Shown: positions 1 to 9,157 of the stretch, in pieces | How the letters are laid out: each line of letters begins with the position of its first letter | How positions within the stretch are numbered: position 1 is the stretch's first letter | NCBI GenBank assembly: GCA_023436715.1 | Contig: JAEZIJ010000059.1 | Location: forward strand, 1-64,000 | Source of the DNA: Acidobacteriota bacterium | GTDB taxonomy: Bacteria; Acidobacteriota; Terriglobia; Bryobacterales; Bryobacteraceae | Length of the DNA: 64,000 bases | Direction: 5' to 3' | The notes under the pieces: model-generated | The model's input: the letters and a program-made list of their open reading frames with translations, nothing else | What the model was told of the DNA's origin: nothing | Database searches by the model: none | Translations under genes and position numbers: made by a program

Positions 1-36
1 CTCAGAATCGCTACTGAGCCGCGCGCTGGAATCAGG

Positions 37-2112
37 TTACGGCAGCAGTACCATTGGAGTCCGCCGGAAGGCGAACTTCTTTCCCAACTCGTCGATCACG
101 TTCAACTGACAGGTGTACTGGCCCGGGGTCAGGCTTTGCAACGGAATCTGAAAGCGCATGCCTACGAGGTTTCCGCGCTGCACCGAATCCGTCATGCTCA
201 GGGTTTCAGACTGGAATGCCCGCACGTTGCCGCGGTAGAAGCTTACGCTGGCTTCGAGCTTCGGCGTCTTCTGCGCCGGGTCCGCTGCCGGATCGTACAC
301 CTGGAAGAACACGTAAAGATCCTGGTCCTTGCGGAACACTTTGGTGATGCTCGGAATCAGCTTATAGCCGTCCTGCACGAGGGGGTGGTCCGCCAGAAGC
401 TTCTTGTTGCGCTCGGCCGCGCCGACCGCCGCGGAAAGCGGCTCGCGCTGGTTCGCCCACACGACTGAACTGAGCCTGAGGTATTTCTGCTCGCCGGCGA
501 TATCGGGTACGGTGAACTTCGTCTCGAATGTACCCATCTTGCCCGTTGCGTTCTCGCGGCAGAGGAATTTGAGCGAATACTCGCCCGGCGTTAATGTGAA
601 CCCCGAGTCGTACTCGAGCTGCCGTTTTACGAGTTGTCCGATGTTGTCGCCCTTGAGCTTCACCTCTATGCTGTCGCGCACCGTCCCGGCGATGTGTCCG
701 CGCGCGTCGCGCGCCTGACCAATGAAATCCAGCACCGTGCTCTCGCTTCCGCCCTTGCGCGCCAGTTCGATTTCCGATCCCGGTATCTTCACCGCGACCG
801 GCACGAAATAGCGATCCCGCGCCAGCCGGAAGTAGTTTATTTCGAGCGCCAGTGTGAGGTCGGTGGCCGGGTCGCCGAGCATCAGCGCGTCCGCGAGCTG
901 CTGTTCCTTGTCGGTGGACGTGAACGCCTTGAAGTCCTTCGGCGCGAAATAGCCGGAGCGGTAATCAAGCTTCGCCTGGGCCTGCGTCTCGAGCCGGACT
1001 TTCACTCTCCGGTAGCGGCCGTCCATAGCCGGGTTCGTGCTGTAGTAGCCCAGGATGTAGTAACTGGAGATGCCGGCCTGCGCCTGCTGGATTCCGAGCG
1101 CGAGGTCGTTGCTGTCGAGCAGCGCCTTGCCTCCCGTATCGCCGGCCAAAGTGTAGAGCGTTTCCTGCTGATCGTTGAAGCTCGCGCTGCGCTGCCTTTG
1201 CGCGGCGCCGGAGAAGATGTTCGAGCCGCCGGCCGAACCCTGCGACGCATCTCCCGCGGGGGCGGAGGCGATCAGCCCGCGCGCATCGATGGGATAGAAG
1301 GAAACGTTTGCCCGTACCGCTGCGTTCACCGTGGCGCGCAGTTGCGACTGGTTCTCCACACCTGTCTTGCCGGCGCCGCTCGAGAAGTAAACCAAGGCCT
1401 TCTTTTCGGGCAGCGAAGCGAGCATTTTCGCGGCCGATTCGAGTGCGCTCAGTTTGAGGTCGGTGTTGAAGATGTTGAACTCGGTGTCGTCGGCTGTGAA
1501 GGCGGCGCCCGTATCCACCGCGCTCGCATCATCGGCAGTCGCGGCCGCTTCGGCCAGCTCGCTGGCCTCGCCGATGTGAAAACCGCGGATTACCTCGTTC
1601 AGCCGTTCGCGGTCGGAGGTGAAATCCTGGAGCACCTGCAACTGGCTGCCGAAGGCCATGATTGAGACCATGTCCGCCGCGGTCATCTGTTTGTCGAGGA
1701 ACTTCAGGGCGCTCTGCTGCGCCCGGACCTGCTCGGCGGGCTCCATGGAGGAGAAGTCGAAGAACAGGACCATCAACCGGCGGTCGCGGTAGCGGATCTG
1801 GCCGGGCGCGGAAGTGCTGATGGCCGCGCGGACCTGCGGCTTCGCTGCCTGCGCGGGCGCCGGCGTGATGGGGGGAAGCGGATCTCCCTCCAGCCGCTGG
1901 TACTCGAAGACCGAGATCTTCTGACGCTTGTCGTCCTCTGCGACCACGAAATCGCTTGCCTTCAGGTTCTCGACCGGCCCGCCGTTGCGGTCGCGTACGG
2001 CGACGTTGACGATAACGAGCTGGCTGCTGACCTGGAACTTGAATTCGCCTTGCGGCGGCTGCTGGCCTCCGGCCACGAGCGCCGTCAGCGCGAGGATCGG
2101 TGTGATTCGCAT
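37..2112 (-). CDS. VWFA-related (acidobacterial-type) exported protein
   Basis: A 691-residue protein beginning with a hydrophobic export signal (MRITPILALTALVAGG). A von Willebrand A-like domain follows. The strand reading LMVLFFDFSSM carries a MIDAS-like DxSxx site, and later come ALVYFSSG and YYILGYYS, both typical of the VWFA-related family found widely in Acidobacteriota. The C-terminal half is beta-rich and unrecognised. A clear ribosome site (AGGAG, seven bases before ATG) fixes the start. The gene lies 27 bp downstream of the TonB receptor on the same strand, so the two are probably co-transcribed. An envelope or extracellular adhesion or assembly role is likely, but the ligand is unknown. 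Domain assignment is strong and function is open. Confidence 0.85.
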   Translation of the reverse strand: MRITPILALTALVAGGQQPPQGEFKFQVSSQLVIVNVAVRDRNGGPVENLKASDFVVAEDDKRQKISVFEYQRLEGDPLPPITPAPAQAAKPQVRAAISTSAPGQIRYRDRRLMVLFFDFSSMEPAEQVRAQQSALKFLDKQMTAADMVSIMAFGSQLQVLQDFTSDRERLNEVIRGFHIGEASELAEAAATADDASAVDTGAAFTADDTEFNIFNTDLKLSALESAAKMLASLPEKKALVYFSSGAGKTGVENQSQLRATVNAAVRANVSFYPIDARGLIASAPAGDASQGSAGGSNIFSGAAQRQRSASFNDQQETLYTLAGDTGGKALLDSNDLALGIQQAQAGISSYYILGYYSTNPAMDGRYRRVKVRLETQAQAKLDYRSGYFAPKDFKAFTSTDKEQQLADALMLGDPATDLTLALEINYFRLARDRYFVPVAVKIPGSEIELARKGGSESTVLDFIGQARDARGHIAGTVRDSIEVKLKGDNIGQLVKRQLEYDSGFTLTPGEYSLKFLCRENATGKMGTFETKFTVPDIAGEQKYLRLSSVVWANQREPLSAAVGAAERNKKLLADHPLVQDGYKLIPSITKVFRKDQDLYVFFQVYDPAADPAQKTPKLEASVSFYRGNVRAFQSETLSMTDSVQRGNLVGMRFQIPLQSLTPGQYTCQLNVIDELGKKFAFRRTPMVLLP

Positions 2113-2139
2113 GGTGGTCTCCTCTCTCGAATGCGCACG

Positions 2140-5100
2140 TTAAAACCGCAGTCGCAGGCTTGCCTGCATGGTGCGCATCTGGCCCGCGCTCAGCGCAAGT
2201 CCGTAGTTGGAAGCGTTCACTGTGGTGCCGATGCTGCCGGCGTTCATCGTGTTCAGCGCATTCCTCGCATCCATGCGCAACTCCAGGCTGTGCCTCCGCT
2301 CGTCGAGGGGGAACGAGCGGCTCACCGACGCGTTCAATACGAAGCTGGCGGGTCCGACGATGGTGTTCCTGCTGGCGTTTCCGTAGAATCCCGGCGCCGG
2401 AAGCGCGAAGGCAGCCGGATTGAAGAATGCGCCGGCGAGCTCGACCGGCAGGCCGGTAGAGTCGGCCCGCGAGCTGCCGACCACGCCGGTGCCGCTCGAG
2501 TCGGAGCGGTTTCCCAGGACCTGGGCAGTAAAAGGCGACCCCGATTGATAGTTGAAGCCGCCGCTCAGGGTCCAGTTCTTCATGAACTTGCCGTACCAGC
2601 CGTGGGACGTGAGTCTATCCGTGCTTCCCGTGGACGGCGAAGACAGCACCCAGTTCACGCTCAAGTTGTGCCGGCGATCGAAGGTCGAAAGCCCGCGCTC
2701 GGCGCGGAGGTCCTTGTCGTTCTGCACCACGCCGCCTCCAAACGCCGATACGTCGTCGATGGACTTGCCGAATGTGTACATCAGGAATCCGGAGAGCCCG
2801 CGGCGGAAGCGGCGCGACATCCGCACCTGCGCGGCGTGGTAGATCGAGTTGCCGTCCGAACCGTCGAATGTGAAGCCGACCGCATTACCGATCAGCCGGC
2901 GCTGCTCCGCGGTCAGAGGCGATCCCGGCGCCGAGCGGTTCGGAAGGCGCTGTACGTCGAGCCGTGTTCCCTTGGTTCCGAGATAGCCAACTTCCATCAC
3001 GAGCGAAAGCGGCAATTCCTGTTGAACGGCGAAGTTCCAGGTCTGCGCATAGCCGGTCCGATAGAAGCGGTCAACCGCGTAGGTGTTCGTGATCTCTGTC
3101 GTCGCCGCGCCGGAGAATCCGTCCTGCAGCGTAAGGATATGCGCCAGACTCGTGTTGAAAGTTGCCGAGTTGGCAAACGGCGGCTGCTGCGCGAGGCGCG
3201 AGGCCATCTGGTTGTATATGGAGCCGTTGTAGTAGATGCCGTAACCCGTGCGCACAAGCGTGCGTTTCTTCGGGAACGGTTTCCAGGCGACACCGATGCG
3301 CGGAGCGAAGTTGTTACGGTCCGGATTCACCAGGCCCGCGGGAAATACTCCTGTGTAGGGTCCGGCTGCGCCCGGCAGGACCGGAGCCACGGCGGCGAAT
3401 CCCGGCGCGATATCGAGATTCGCCATTCGGCCGTACTTCTCCGCAAGGGGCGTTTGATATTCGTATCTCAACCCGAAGTTGACCGAGAGGTTCGTTGTGA
3501 TCCGGAAATCGTCCTGGATATAGGCGCTATATGCAGAGCCTCGGAAGTAAGTGTCCGCGCTGCCGAATCGGATCGAGCTCGATTGAGGAAGACCGAGCAG
3601 GAAATCGGCGAAATCGAAGCCGGTTCCTGCCAGCGGCTGTCCGTTCGCGTCGAAGCCGCTGGTGGAGAGGCCGGTGAAGACGAACGTGCCGCGGCCGTTC
3701 TGGTCGCTGCGGTTGTTGATCTGGCTGCGACGGAACTCGAACCCGCCGGAAATAGTCTGGCGCCCGCGCACGAAGGTGAGTCCGCCATTGACCGAGGAGG
3801 TCTGGTTGCGCGCAAGCGCGGCGCTCGCATCCGTGAGGCCGCCGAAGTTGGTGAAGGAAAGATTCGGTGGGCCGTAGTTCACGGGATTGCCCGACGTGCC
3901 CGTGATGCCAAGCTGCGCCGCCACATCCGCGCCGTTCGCGAAGTACGGCAGCGTGTTGCTGGTATTGCGCGAGAAGTTCCAGCGAAGATTGCCGATGAGG
4001 CTCGGCTTGAAGTTGTGCGTCCACATCGCATTGGCGCTGAGGCCCCGGCCGTCCAACTCATCCTGATAGCCAAACAGCTGGGTGTTTTGTGAACTGCGCT
4101 GCTGTAGGTTGAAACCGCCGCCAAGCCGGTCCTTCCTCGTTACGCTGGTGAACGTGCGCACGCCGAAGTTATCGGTGTTCTGCGGCGTCGATGCCAATAT
4201 CTGATAGTTCCGCACCTGCCCAGGCTGGTTCGGCATAGGGAAAAACGAGACGAGCCCGGCGGCGGCAGCGTTGATGCGCGACGCCGGAATCCGGTTATTC
4301 GGGAAGGGTTGTTGTGTGAGCGGGTCGTAGACGACCACCGGGCCGCGTGCGACGGATTGCGAGAAATCGCCTGTGCGCTCGAGTGCCGAGGGCAGCGTGT
4401 TGACGGAATTGTACGGACTGCGGCTTCTCGTCCCGGAGTAGTTCACGAACAGAAAAGTCTTGCTGCTGTTCACAATTTTCGGAATGTGCAGGGGCCCCAT
4501 TCCGCTCAGGTTGAAAACGCTCTGGGCGTAAGAGGGCTTATTCAGCGTCTGCCCCGTGAGTGAATAGGGCCGCGCGTCGAGAGCCGAATTGGCGAGGGAA
4601 AACGATGCCATTCCGCGGAACGACTGCTGGTTCGGGCGGCGGTTCCCGAACACCATGGCGCCCTGGCGGTTCTGCCAGTCCGGCCTCTGCTGTCCGGCAC
4701 GACGCGGCCCCTCCTGCCCCATTCTTCCGCCGGGTCCGCCGAATCCCCCGCGGCCGCCCATCGGGCCTCCCATAGGTCCTCCGCCCATAGCCCCGCCCAT
4801 GGGCGGTCCACCCATGCGATCCATCCCGGGTCCCATGTTGCCACCCGACATCTGGGGCGCGCCCGCCACTCCGCCCTGGTTATCGAATCCCGGGGCGCCC
4901 GCTCCATCCGGACGCATCCCGGGTCCTCCCGGCCCGCCCATCATCATCCCCGGACCGAAGGGAAGCTCATCCTGCGGCGCCTGCAAACCGCGGCTCAGGC
5001 TGCCGTTCACCAGGAACGACTCGTTGGCATTCTGGGCCAGATCGGGCGACTGCTGCATCTCCGGCCCGGTTTGCGAGGCGAGATGAGTGAGGGCCTCGGT

Positions 5101-5544
5101 CTGCGCGGTCTGGTTCACGCCGAGGCGCTGAAATGCGGCGCGCCCTCCGGGCCGCTGACCCTGCGCAGCCTGTGCCGGCTTGGCTGTTTCGGGAAGCTTC
5201 GCGGCGGCGACCGGTTTCGCCCCGGCCGGCTGCGCGGCCACCTGCGGCGGCGCTTCAACAGCCAGCTTCAGTTCCCACGAGGTCGCGGTCTGCGCAGGCA
5301 GGGTAACCGTGCGCGTGGTCTTCGCGAAGCCGAAAGCCTCCACCTCGACCGTCCACGTCCCCTGTCCCAGATCGGGGAACGTGTAGACGCCGTTCTCGCC
5401 GGTGCTGGTAACGACCTTGCGGTCCCCCTGCGTCGCGGTGACGACCGCTCCGGGAATAGGAAGTCCCGCCGATGTCACCGAACCGCGGTACTGAGCGCCG
5501 GCCAGTGCGCCGGCCGCGACAAGGACAAACAGGACAAGTTTCAC
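2140..5544 (-). CDS. TonB-dependent receptor, Oar-like, with carboxypeptidase-regulatory domain
   Basis: A 1134-residue outer-membrane protein with a GTG start and a short signal peptide ending near AGA. Residues about 18-95 form a carboxypeptidase-regulatory-like fold (YRGSVTSAGLPIPGAVVTA, then NGVYTFPDLGQGTWTVEV). About residues 180-310 are an unusual Gly/Met/Pro-rich stretch. The rest is a TonB-receptor/Oar-type plug and barrel, with FLFVNYSGTR, FRITTNLSVNFGLRYEY and RIGVAWKPF, ending in the typical aromatic C-terminus LRLRF. Acidobacteriota encode many such receptors, thought to import large or polymer-derived substrates, but the substrate here cannot be read. It precedes the VWA gene by 27 bp, and an operon is likely. 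Confidence 0.9.
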   Translation of the reverse strand: MKLVLFVLVAAGALAGAQYRGSVTSAGLPIPGAVVTATQGDRKVVTSTGENGVYTFPDLGQGTWTVEVEAFGFAKTTRTVTLPAQTATSWELKLAVEAPPQVAAQPAGAKPVAAAKLPETAKPAQAAQGQRPGGRAAFQRLGVNQTAQTEALTHLASQTGPEMQQSPDLAQNANESFLVNGSLSRGLQAPQDELPFGPGMMMGGPGGPGMRPDGAGAPGFDNQGGVAGAPQMSGGNMGPGMDRMGGPPMGGAMGGGPMGGPMGGRGGFGGPGGRMGQEGPRRAGQQRPDWQNRQGAMVFGNRRPNQQSFRGMASFSLANSALDARPYSLTGQTLNKPSYAQSVFNLSGMGPLHIPKIVNSSKTFLFVNYSGTRSRSPYNSVNTLPSALERTGDFSQSVARGPVVVYDPLTQQPFPNNRIPASRINAAAAGLVSFFPMPNQPGQVRNYQILASTPQNTDNFGVRTFTSVTRKDRLGGGFNLQQRSSQNTQLFGYQDELDGRGLSANAMWTHNFKPSLIGNLRWNFSRNTSNTLPYFANGADVAAQLGITGTSGNPVNYGPPNLSFTNFGGLTDASAALARNQTSSVNGGLTFVRGRQTISGGFEFRRSQINNRSDQNGRGTFVFTGLSTSGFDANGQPLAGTGFDFADFLLGLPQSSSIRFGSADTYFRGSAYSAYIQDDFRITTNLSVNFGLRYEYQTPLAEKYGRMANLDIAPGFAAVAPVLPGAAGPYTGVFPAGLVNPDRNNFAPRIGVAWKPFPKKRTLVRTGYGIYYNGSIYNQMASRLAQQPPFANSATFNTSLAHILTLQDGFSGAATTEITNTYAVDRFYRTGYAQTWNFAVQQELPLSLVMEVGYLGTKGTRLDVQRLPNRSAPGSPLTAEQRRLIGNAVGFTFDGSDGNSIYHAAQVRMSRRFRRGLSGFLMYTFGKSIDDVSAFGGGVVQNDKDLRAERGLSTFDRRHNLSVNWVLSSPSTGSTDRLTSHGWYGKFMKNWTLSGGFNYQSGSPFTAQVLGNRSDSSGTGVVGSSRADSTGLPVELAGAFFNPAAFALPAPGFYGNASRNTIVGPASFVLNASVSRSFPLDERRHSLELRMDARNALNTMNAGSIGTTVNASNYGLALSAGQMRTMQASLRLRF

Positions 5545-5636
5545 AGTTAGCCTCGGGAGGTTTTTGGGGCAGCGAAATCTTCGATGTTCGTGGCGCCGCT
5601 AACCTCGACTTAACAACGCTCCCCTCAATCGCGACG

Positions 5637-6290
5637 TTACAGCCGGCGACGCCCCAGCAGGCCGGTGGGGCTGTAAAGAATTGTAAAGTGCCGTGCGCGG
5701 CGCGCACGCACCCAAAGTGCAGCCCGCCAGCAGAGGAGCGCTGCGAGCACGGCCGCATACGCGAGCGGCGCCCGTATATCCGACTTCACCAGCCAGTAAT
5801 AGTGAATGCATGCCGCGATGCCGCTCACGTAGACGAGACGATGAAGCCGCTGCCAGCGCTTCCCGCCCAGCCGGCGTATCCAGCCCCGGGTCGAAGTTGC
5901 GGCAAGCGGAATGAGCAGCACGAACGCGGCGAACCCGGCCGTGATGAATGGACGCTTGCCGGCGTCCTCAATCAAGTCGCGCAGGTCGAAAAATCTGTCC
6001 AGCCAGATATACGTGAGAAAGTGCAGGAGGCCGTAGAAGAAGGCAAACACGCCCAGCATGCGTCTGTATCGGATCAGTTCGGGGATGCCGAGTATCTTGC
6101 GTGCGGGAGTGATCGTGAGCGAGATCAGCAGGAACCGCATCGTCCAATCCCCGGTGGCGTGCGTGACGAACTCGATGGGGTTGGCGCCGAGCCTGCCGCT
6201 GAAGCCGCGCCACAAGAGCACAGCAAGCGGCGCCAGGCACAACGCGAACAGCAGCGGCTTAGTAGTTCTTACGGAGGTCCATGCCCGCAT
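5637..6290 (-). CDS. msrQ: MsrQ-like heme-binding membrane subunit of methionine sulfoxide reductase
   Basis: A 217-residue protein of the ferric-reductase-like transmembrane family with about six hydrophobic helices (LFALCLAPLAVLLWRGF, MRFLLISLTITPARKI, LGVFAFFYGLLHFLTYI and others). Histidines inside helices, for example LLHFLTYI and RLHRLVYVSG, match heme-b ligand positions. In the MsrPQ system this subunit passes quinol electrons to the periplasmic molybdenum subunit. The start overlaps the end of msrP by 32 bp, an arrangement that supports coupled translation. Its C-terminus extends to an Arg-rich tail. The family assignment rests on topology plus the adjacent msrP. Confidence 0.9.
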   Translation of the reverse strand: MRAWTSVRTTKPLLFALCLAPLAVLLWRGFSGRLGANPIEFVTHATGDWTMRFLLISLTITPARKILGIPELIRYRRMLGVFAFFYGLLHFLTYIWLDRFFDLRDLIEDAGKRPFITAGFAAFVLLIPLAATSTRGWIRRLGGKRWQRLHRLVYVSGIAACIHYYWLVKSDIRAPLAYAAVLAALLCWRAALWVRARRARHFTILYSPTGLLGRRRL

Positions 6291-7182
6291 ACAGTCCAGC
6301 TACCTGATCTCCGTAGCCGTTGAGTTTCAGTGTGTCGCGCTTGAAAAGCTCGCCGAGGCGGCGCTCCTTAGCCTGGCTCCAGCGCGGATGAGCTACTTCC
6401 GGATTTACGTTCGAGTAGAACCCGTACTCTCTCGGAGCGGCGAGGTTCCAGGTGGCCGGCGGCTCCTTCTCCGTGAATTTGATCTTTACGATCGATTTGA
6501 TGCTCTTGAACCCGTACTTCCAGGGCACCACGAGGCGCACCGGCGCGCCGTTCTGATTCGGCAGCGTTTCGCCATACATGCCAACCGAGAGCAGCGCGAG
6601 CGGGTGCATCGCCTCGTCCATCCGAAGCCCTTCGACGTAGGGGAAAGATATGCCGGCCCACCGGCCCGCGGGCATCTGCTTGGGATCGTAAAGGCTCTGG
6701 AACGCGACATATTTGGCCTTCGATAGCGGCTCAACCAGCTTGATGAGTGCGTTTAGAGGGAAGCCGATCCACGGCACAACGATGGACCAGCCCTCCACGC
6801 AGCGATGCCGGTATATGCGCTCTTCGAGCGGCGCGAGTTTCATCACCGCGTCGAGGTCGAACACCCTCGGCTTGGCAACCAGGCCCTCCACGGAGATGCT
6901 CCACGGCGACGTTCGCAGATTCTTGGCCAGATCCGCGGGCTGGCTCTTGTCCGTGCCGAATTCGTAGAAGTTGTTGTAGTGGGTTACGTCATCGAAGGGC
7001 GTGACCTTTTCGTTAGTGCTGAACGGGCCTTTCTTGACCCCGTACAGTTTCGTGCCGGCCGATGCGATTGCGGGAAAAGCTGTAAACGCGGCGGCCGCGG
7101 CGAGGAACTTCCGCCGGCCGAGATACACCTGCCTGGGCGTAATCTCGCTTGAACGGATCTCGGGCGGCTTTCCGATGAGCAT
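6259..7182 (-). CDS. msrP: MsrP, periplasmic protein-methionine-sulfoxide reductase catalytic subunit
   Basis: A 307-residue sulfite-oxidase-fold molybdoenzyme. A twin-arginine signal (GRRKFLAAAAAFTAFPA) directs folded export. The cofactor-ligating Cys sits in RHRCVEGWSIVVPW, and the conserved MPAGRWAGISFPYVEGLRMD and VRLVVPWKYGFKSIKSI follow. The enzyme reduces methionine sulfoxide in oxidised periplasmic proteins with electrons from MsrQ, which is encoded immediately downstream with an overlap. No strong ribosome site precedes the ATG. Length and motif order match the family, so the call is firm. Confidence 0.95.
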   Translation of the reverse strand: MLIGKPPEIRSSEITPRQVYLGRRKFLAAAAAFTAFPAIASAGTKLYGVKKGPFSTNEKVTPFDDVTHYNNFYEFGTDKSQPADLAKNLRTSPWSISVEGLVAKPRVFDLDAVMKLAPLEERIYRHRCVEGWSIVVPWIGFPLNALIKLVEPLSKAKYVAFQSLYDPKQMPAGRWAGISFPYVEGLRMDEAMHPLALLSVGMYGETLPNQNGAPVRLVVPWKYGFKSIKSIVKIKFTEKEPPATWNLAAPREYGFYSNVNPEVAHPRWSQAKERRLGELFKRDTLKLNGYGDQVAGLYAGMDLRKNY

Positions 7183-7225
7183 TACTCAGCTTAGATGCGC
7201 TGGAGGGGGACGGGGTGCGGTGGGA

Positions 7226-8146
7226 TCAGGCAGCTTCCCGCGGCCGTTCGCGAGGCTGTTCCTGCGGCCTTTCGGCGCGCACCGCTCCTCTCGCGGGCTC
7301 GATGCGGCGGCCGTGCTCGTGGGCCCATACCTGTGTGAACTCAGCCCCGAGCAGCAGGATCATCGATGAGTAGTAGACCCATAGCACGATGAGAATCAAC
7401 GACCCGGCGGCTCCGAACGCGCTCGCAGTTCCGCTGCGCCCTATGTAGAGGCCGATCAGGAATCGGCCGGCTACGAACAGAACTCCGGTTGTGATCGCCC
7501 CAACCCAGACTTCCCTCCAGGCAATTTTCGCGTCGGGCAGCACCTTGTATATCGCCGCCAGCAGAACCACGATTGCAGCGAGCGAGGCAACGGAATAAAC
7601 GGTCCGGAGCAACTGGCCGGCATAGGGCAAAGACGAGACCACGCGGCCGAGCGCGGGCAGAATTGCACTGACGGCGAGCGAAACCAGCAGTAACACCCCG
7701 ATTCCGACCAGCATGGAAAAAGACCAGAGTCTCTTGAAGAGAAAATTTTTCACACCGCCTGCCGGGTCCGGCTGCACGTCCCACGCGGTGTTCAAAGCGC
7801 TCTGGAGCTGGGTGAAGGCAGTCGTGGCGCTGAACAGCAACGCGAGACCGCCGAACGCCAACCCGAGCACGGTTCCCGAGGTGTTCTGGCTCTGTTTCTT
7901 GATCATGGTCTCGACCTGCTGGGCGGCGCCGGGGCCAACCCAACCCCTTATCTGTTCCTCAATGTGGCCTTCCACGGCGGCCCGGCCGAAAACGATGCCC
8001 ACTACCGCAACCAGGATCAGGAGAATGGAAGGCAGCGAGAATACGGTGTAGTAGGCGAGGGCTGCCGCCATGGTCATGCAGTCGTCTCCGAGGAACTCGT
8101 CGACGCTTTTTTTGAAATACCTGAAATACCTTGCGATGGCGCCCAT
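7226..8146 (-). CDS. YihY/BrkB family inner-membrane protein
   Basis: A 306-residue integral membrane protein. The N-terminus reads FLGDDCMTMAAALAYYTVFSLPSILLIL, the hallmark of the YihY/BrkB (former RNase BN) family, and six hydrophobic segments follow, the last being GSLILIVLWVYYSSMILLLGAEFTQVW. The C-terminal tail is Arg/Glu/Pro-rich and cytoplasmic. The biochemical role of the family is not settled; transport or envelope functions have been proposed. It stands 43 bp upstream of msrP on the same strand, so it may share transcription with it. Confidence 0.88.
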   Translation of the reverse strand: MGAIARYFRYFKKSVDEFLGDDCMTMAAALAYYTVFSLPSILLILVAVVGIVFGRAAVEGHIEEQIRGWVGPGAAQQVETMIKKQSQNTSGTVLGLAFGGLALLFSATTAFTQLQSALNTAWDVQPDPAGGVKNFLFKRLWSFSMLVGIGVLLLVSLAVSAILPALGRVVSSLPYAGQLLRTVYSVASLAAIVVLLAAIYKVLPDAKIAWREVWVGAITTGVLFVAGRFLIGLYIGRSGTASAFGAAGSLILIVLWVYYSSMILLLGAEFTQVWAHEHGRRIEPARGAVRAERPQEQPRERPREAA

Positions 8147-8213
8147 ACTACTGTCCCAATCGGAATGCGGGGCAATCGGAGGGCCATTCCGGGCTGAGCC
8201 GCTCCGTTGGGAA

Positions 8214-8306
8214 GCTGTGAAAGAATCCTGGGGACACGCCTGCGATCTTCTGTTTGCAACTGATGCGTCGTATCTAGCCCTGAGTGTCCCCGGATTCTTT
8301 CACAGC
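8214..8306. repeat. Long near-perfect inverted repeat in intergenic DNA
   Basis: The arm at 8214-8237 (GCTGTGAAAGAATCC followed by TGGGGACAC) and the arm at 8284-8306 are reverse complements except for one extra T. They are separated by a 46-base spacer. The element sits between the starts/ends of two minus-strand genes and does not encode a recognisable protein. A stem of about 23 bp is far stronger than a simple terminator and lacks a T-run. It resembles a miniature mobile or REP-like element. No other full copy was seen in this window. Confidence 0.7.
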
Positions 8307-8346
8307 CGCTTGCGGTCGCGCTCGGTTTGAGCGGTTTGCCAGAGAA

Positions 8347-9111
8347 TCAATCGACGTTTGCCGGCGCTGGAATGTCGCCGGGGTTGAAACCCTCGGCCAG
8401 CAGAATGGCTTCCGCCAGTTCCCGCATCGGGCGGCGCAGCCGGCGGCTCTCGTTGCGCAGGCGCAAGTAGGCTTGTTGCTCGGTAAGGCTGAATTTCTGC
8501 TGGAGTATTCCTTTGGCGCGCTCGACAAGCGTCCGATCCTCGAGCCGGCGCTTGATCTGGTCGGTCTCGAGCTGGAGCCGCACGTTCTCGTTCGCCAGGC
8601 GCGAGCGCTCAATTGCGCCGCCCATCTGCTCGCCGAGGAATGCGAGCACCCCGACTTCTTCAGCCGAGTGCTCGTGAGTGCCCCTGTGATGCACGTTCAA
8701 GACTCCAATCACGGCGCCTCCGGAGATGATCGGCACTGAGACGAGCGCTTCGTAACTGTCCTCAATCAGCGACGGAAACTTCTTGAACCGGGGGTCGCTC
8801 GACGCGTTGCTCGCCAGGGCGACTACGGATTTGTGCTCCGCCACCCAGCCGGTTACGCCCTCGCCCAACTTCATGCGGAGGCGCCCGATTTCAGCCGCAT
8901 GGGGCAACTGTGAGGCTTCAAGCACGACCTCGCCGGTCTCGGGGTCGGGCAGGTAGACCAGGCAGGCGTCACAGCTTGTCAATTGCACCACTAGGGTTAC
9001 GAGTTCCTCGAGCATCTCACGAAGATTCATGCCGGAACTGACGATCCGGCTGGTGCGATGCAGCAGTGCGAGATGGTAAGGCTCAGCCGCTGTGTTCGGG
9101 GAAGCGCTCAT
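8347..9111 (-). CDS. GAF-ANTAR transcription antitermination-type regulator
   Basis: A 254-residue soluble protein. Residues about 20-170 form a GAF sensor (LVTLVVQLTSCDACLVYL, GEGVTGWVAEHKSVVALASN, VSVPIISGGAVIGVLNVHH). A short coiled coil (ANENVRLQLETDQIKRRLED) leads to a C-terminal ANTAR RNA-binding domain (LVERAKGILQQKFSLTEQQA, then RRPMRELAEAIL). ANTAR proteins bind paired hairpins in nascent RNA and prevent termination. GAF-ANTAR fusions respond to small ligands or redox state. No kinase partner or obvious target hairpin pair was found next to it, so its regulon is unknown. Confidence 0.9.
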   Translation of the reverse strand: MSASPNTAAEPYHLALLHRTSRIVSSGMNLREMLEELVTLVVQLTSCDACLVYLPDPETGEVVLEASQLPHAAEIGRLRMKLGEGVTGWVAEHKSVVALASNASSDPRFKKFPSLIEDSYEALVSVPIISGGAVIGVLNVHHRGTHEHSAEEVGVLAFLGEQMGGAIERSRLANENVRLQLETDQIKRRLEDRTLVERAKGILQQKFSLTEQQAYLRLRNESRRLRRPMRELAEAILLAEGFNPGDIPAPANVD

Positions 9112-9157
9112 GCTTTGAGCGTAAGCAACGCCGGGTTTTCAGTCCAATCGAAAGTTT

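Noticed and set aside
1..17. CTCAG/CTGAG hairpin after the VWA gene
   Set aside because: Only five base pairs, at the window edge, and no T-run; too weak to call a terminator.
634..1665. 343-codon plus-strand open frame
   Set aside because: Antisense to the VWA gene, no recognisable motif.
2050..4092. 680-codon plus-strand open frame
   Set aside because: Antisense to the TonB receptor; Arg/Ala/Val-rich with no family pattern, an artefact of high GC.
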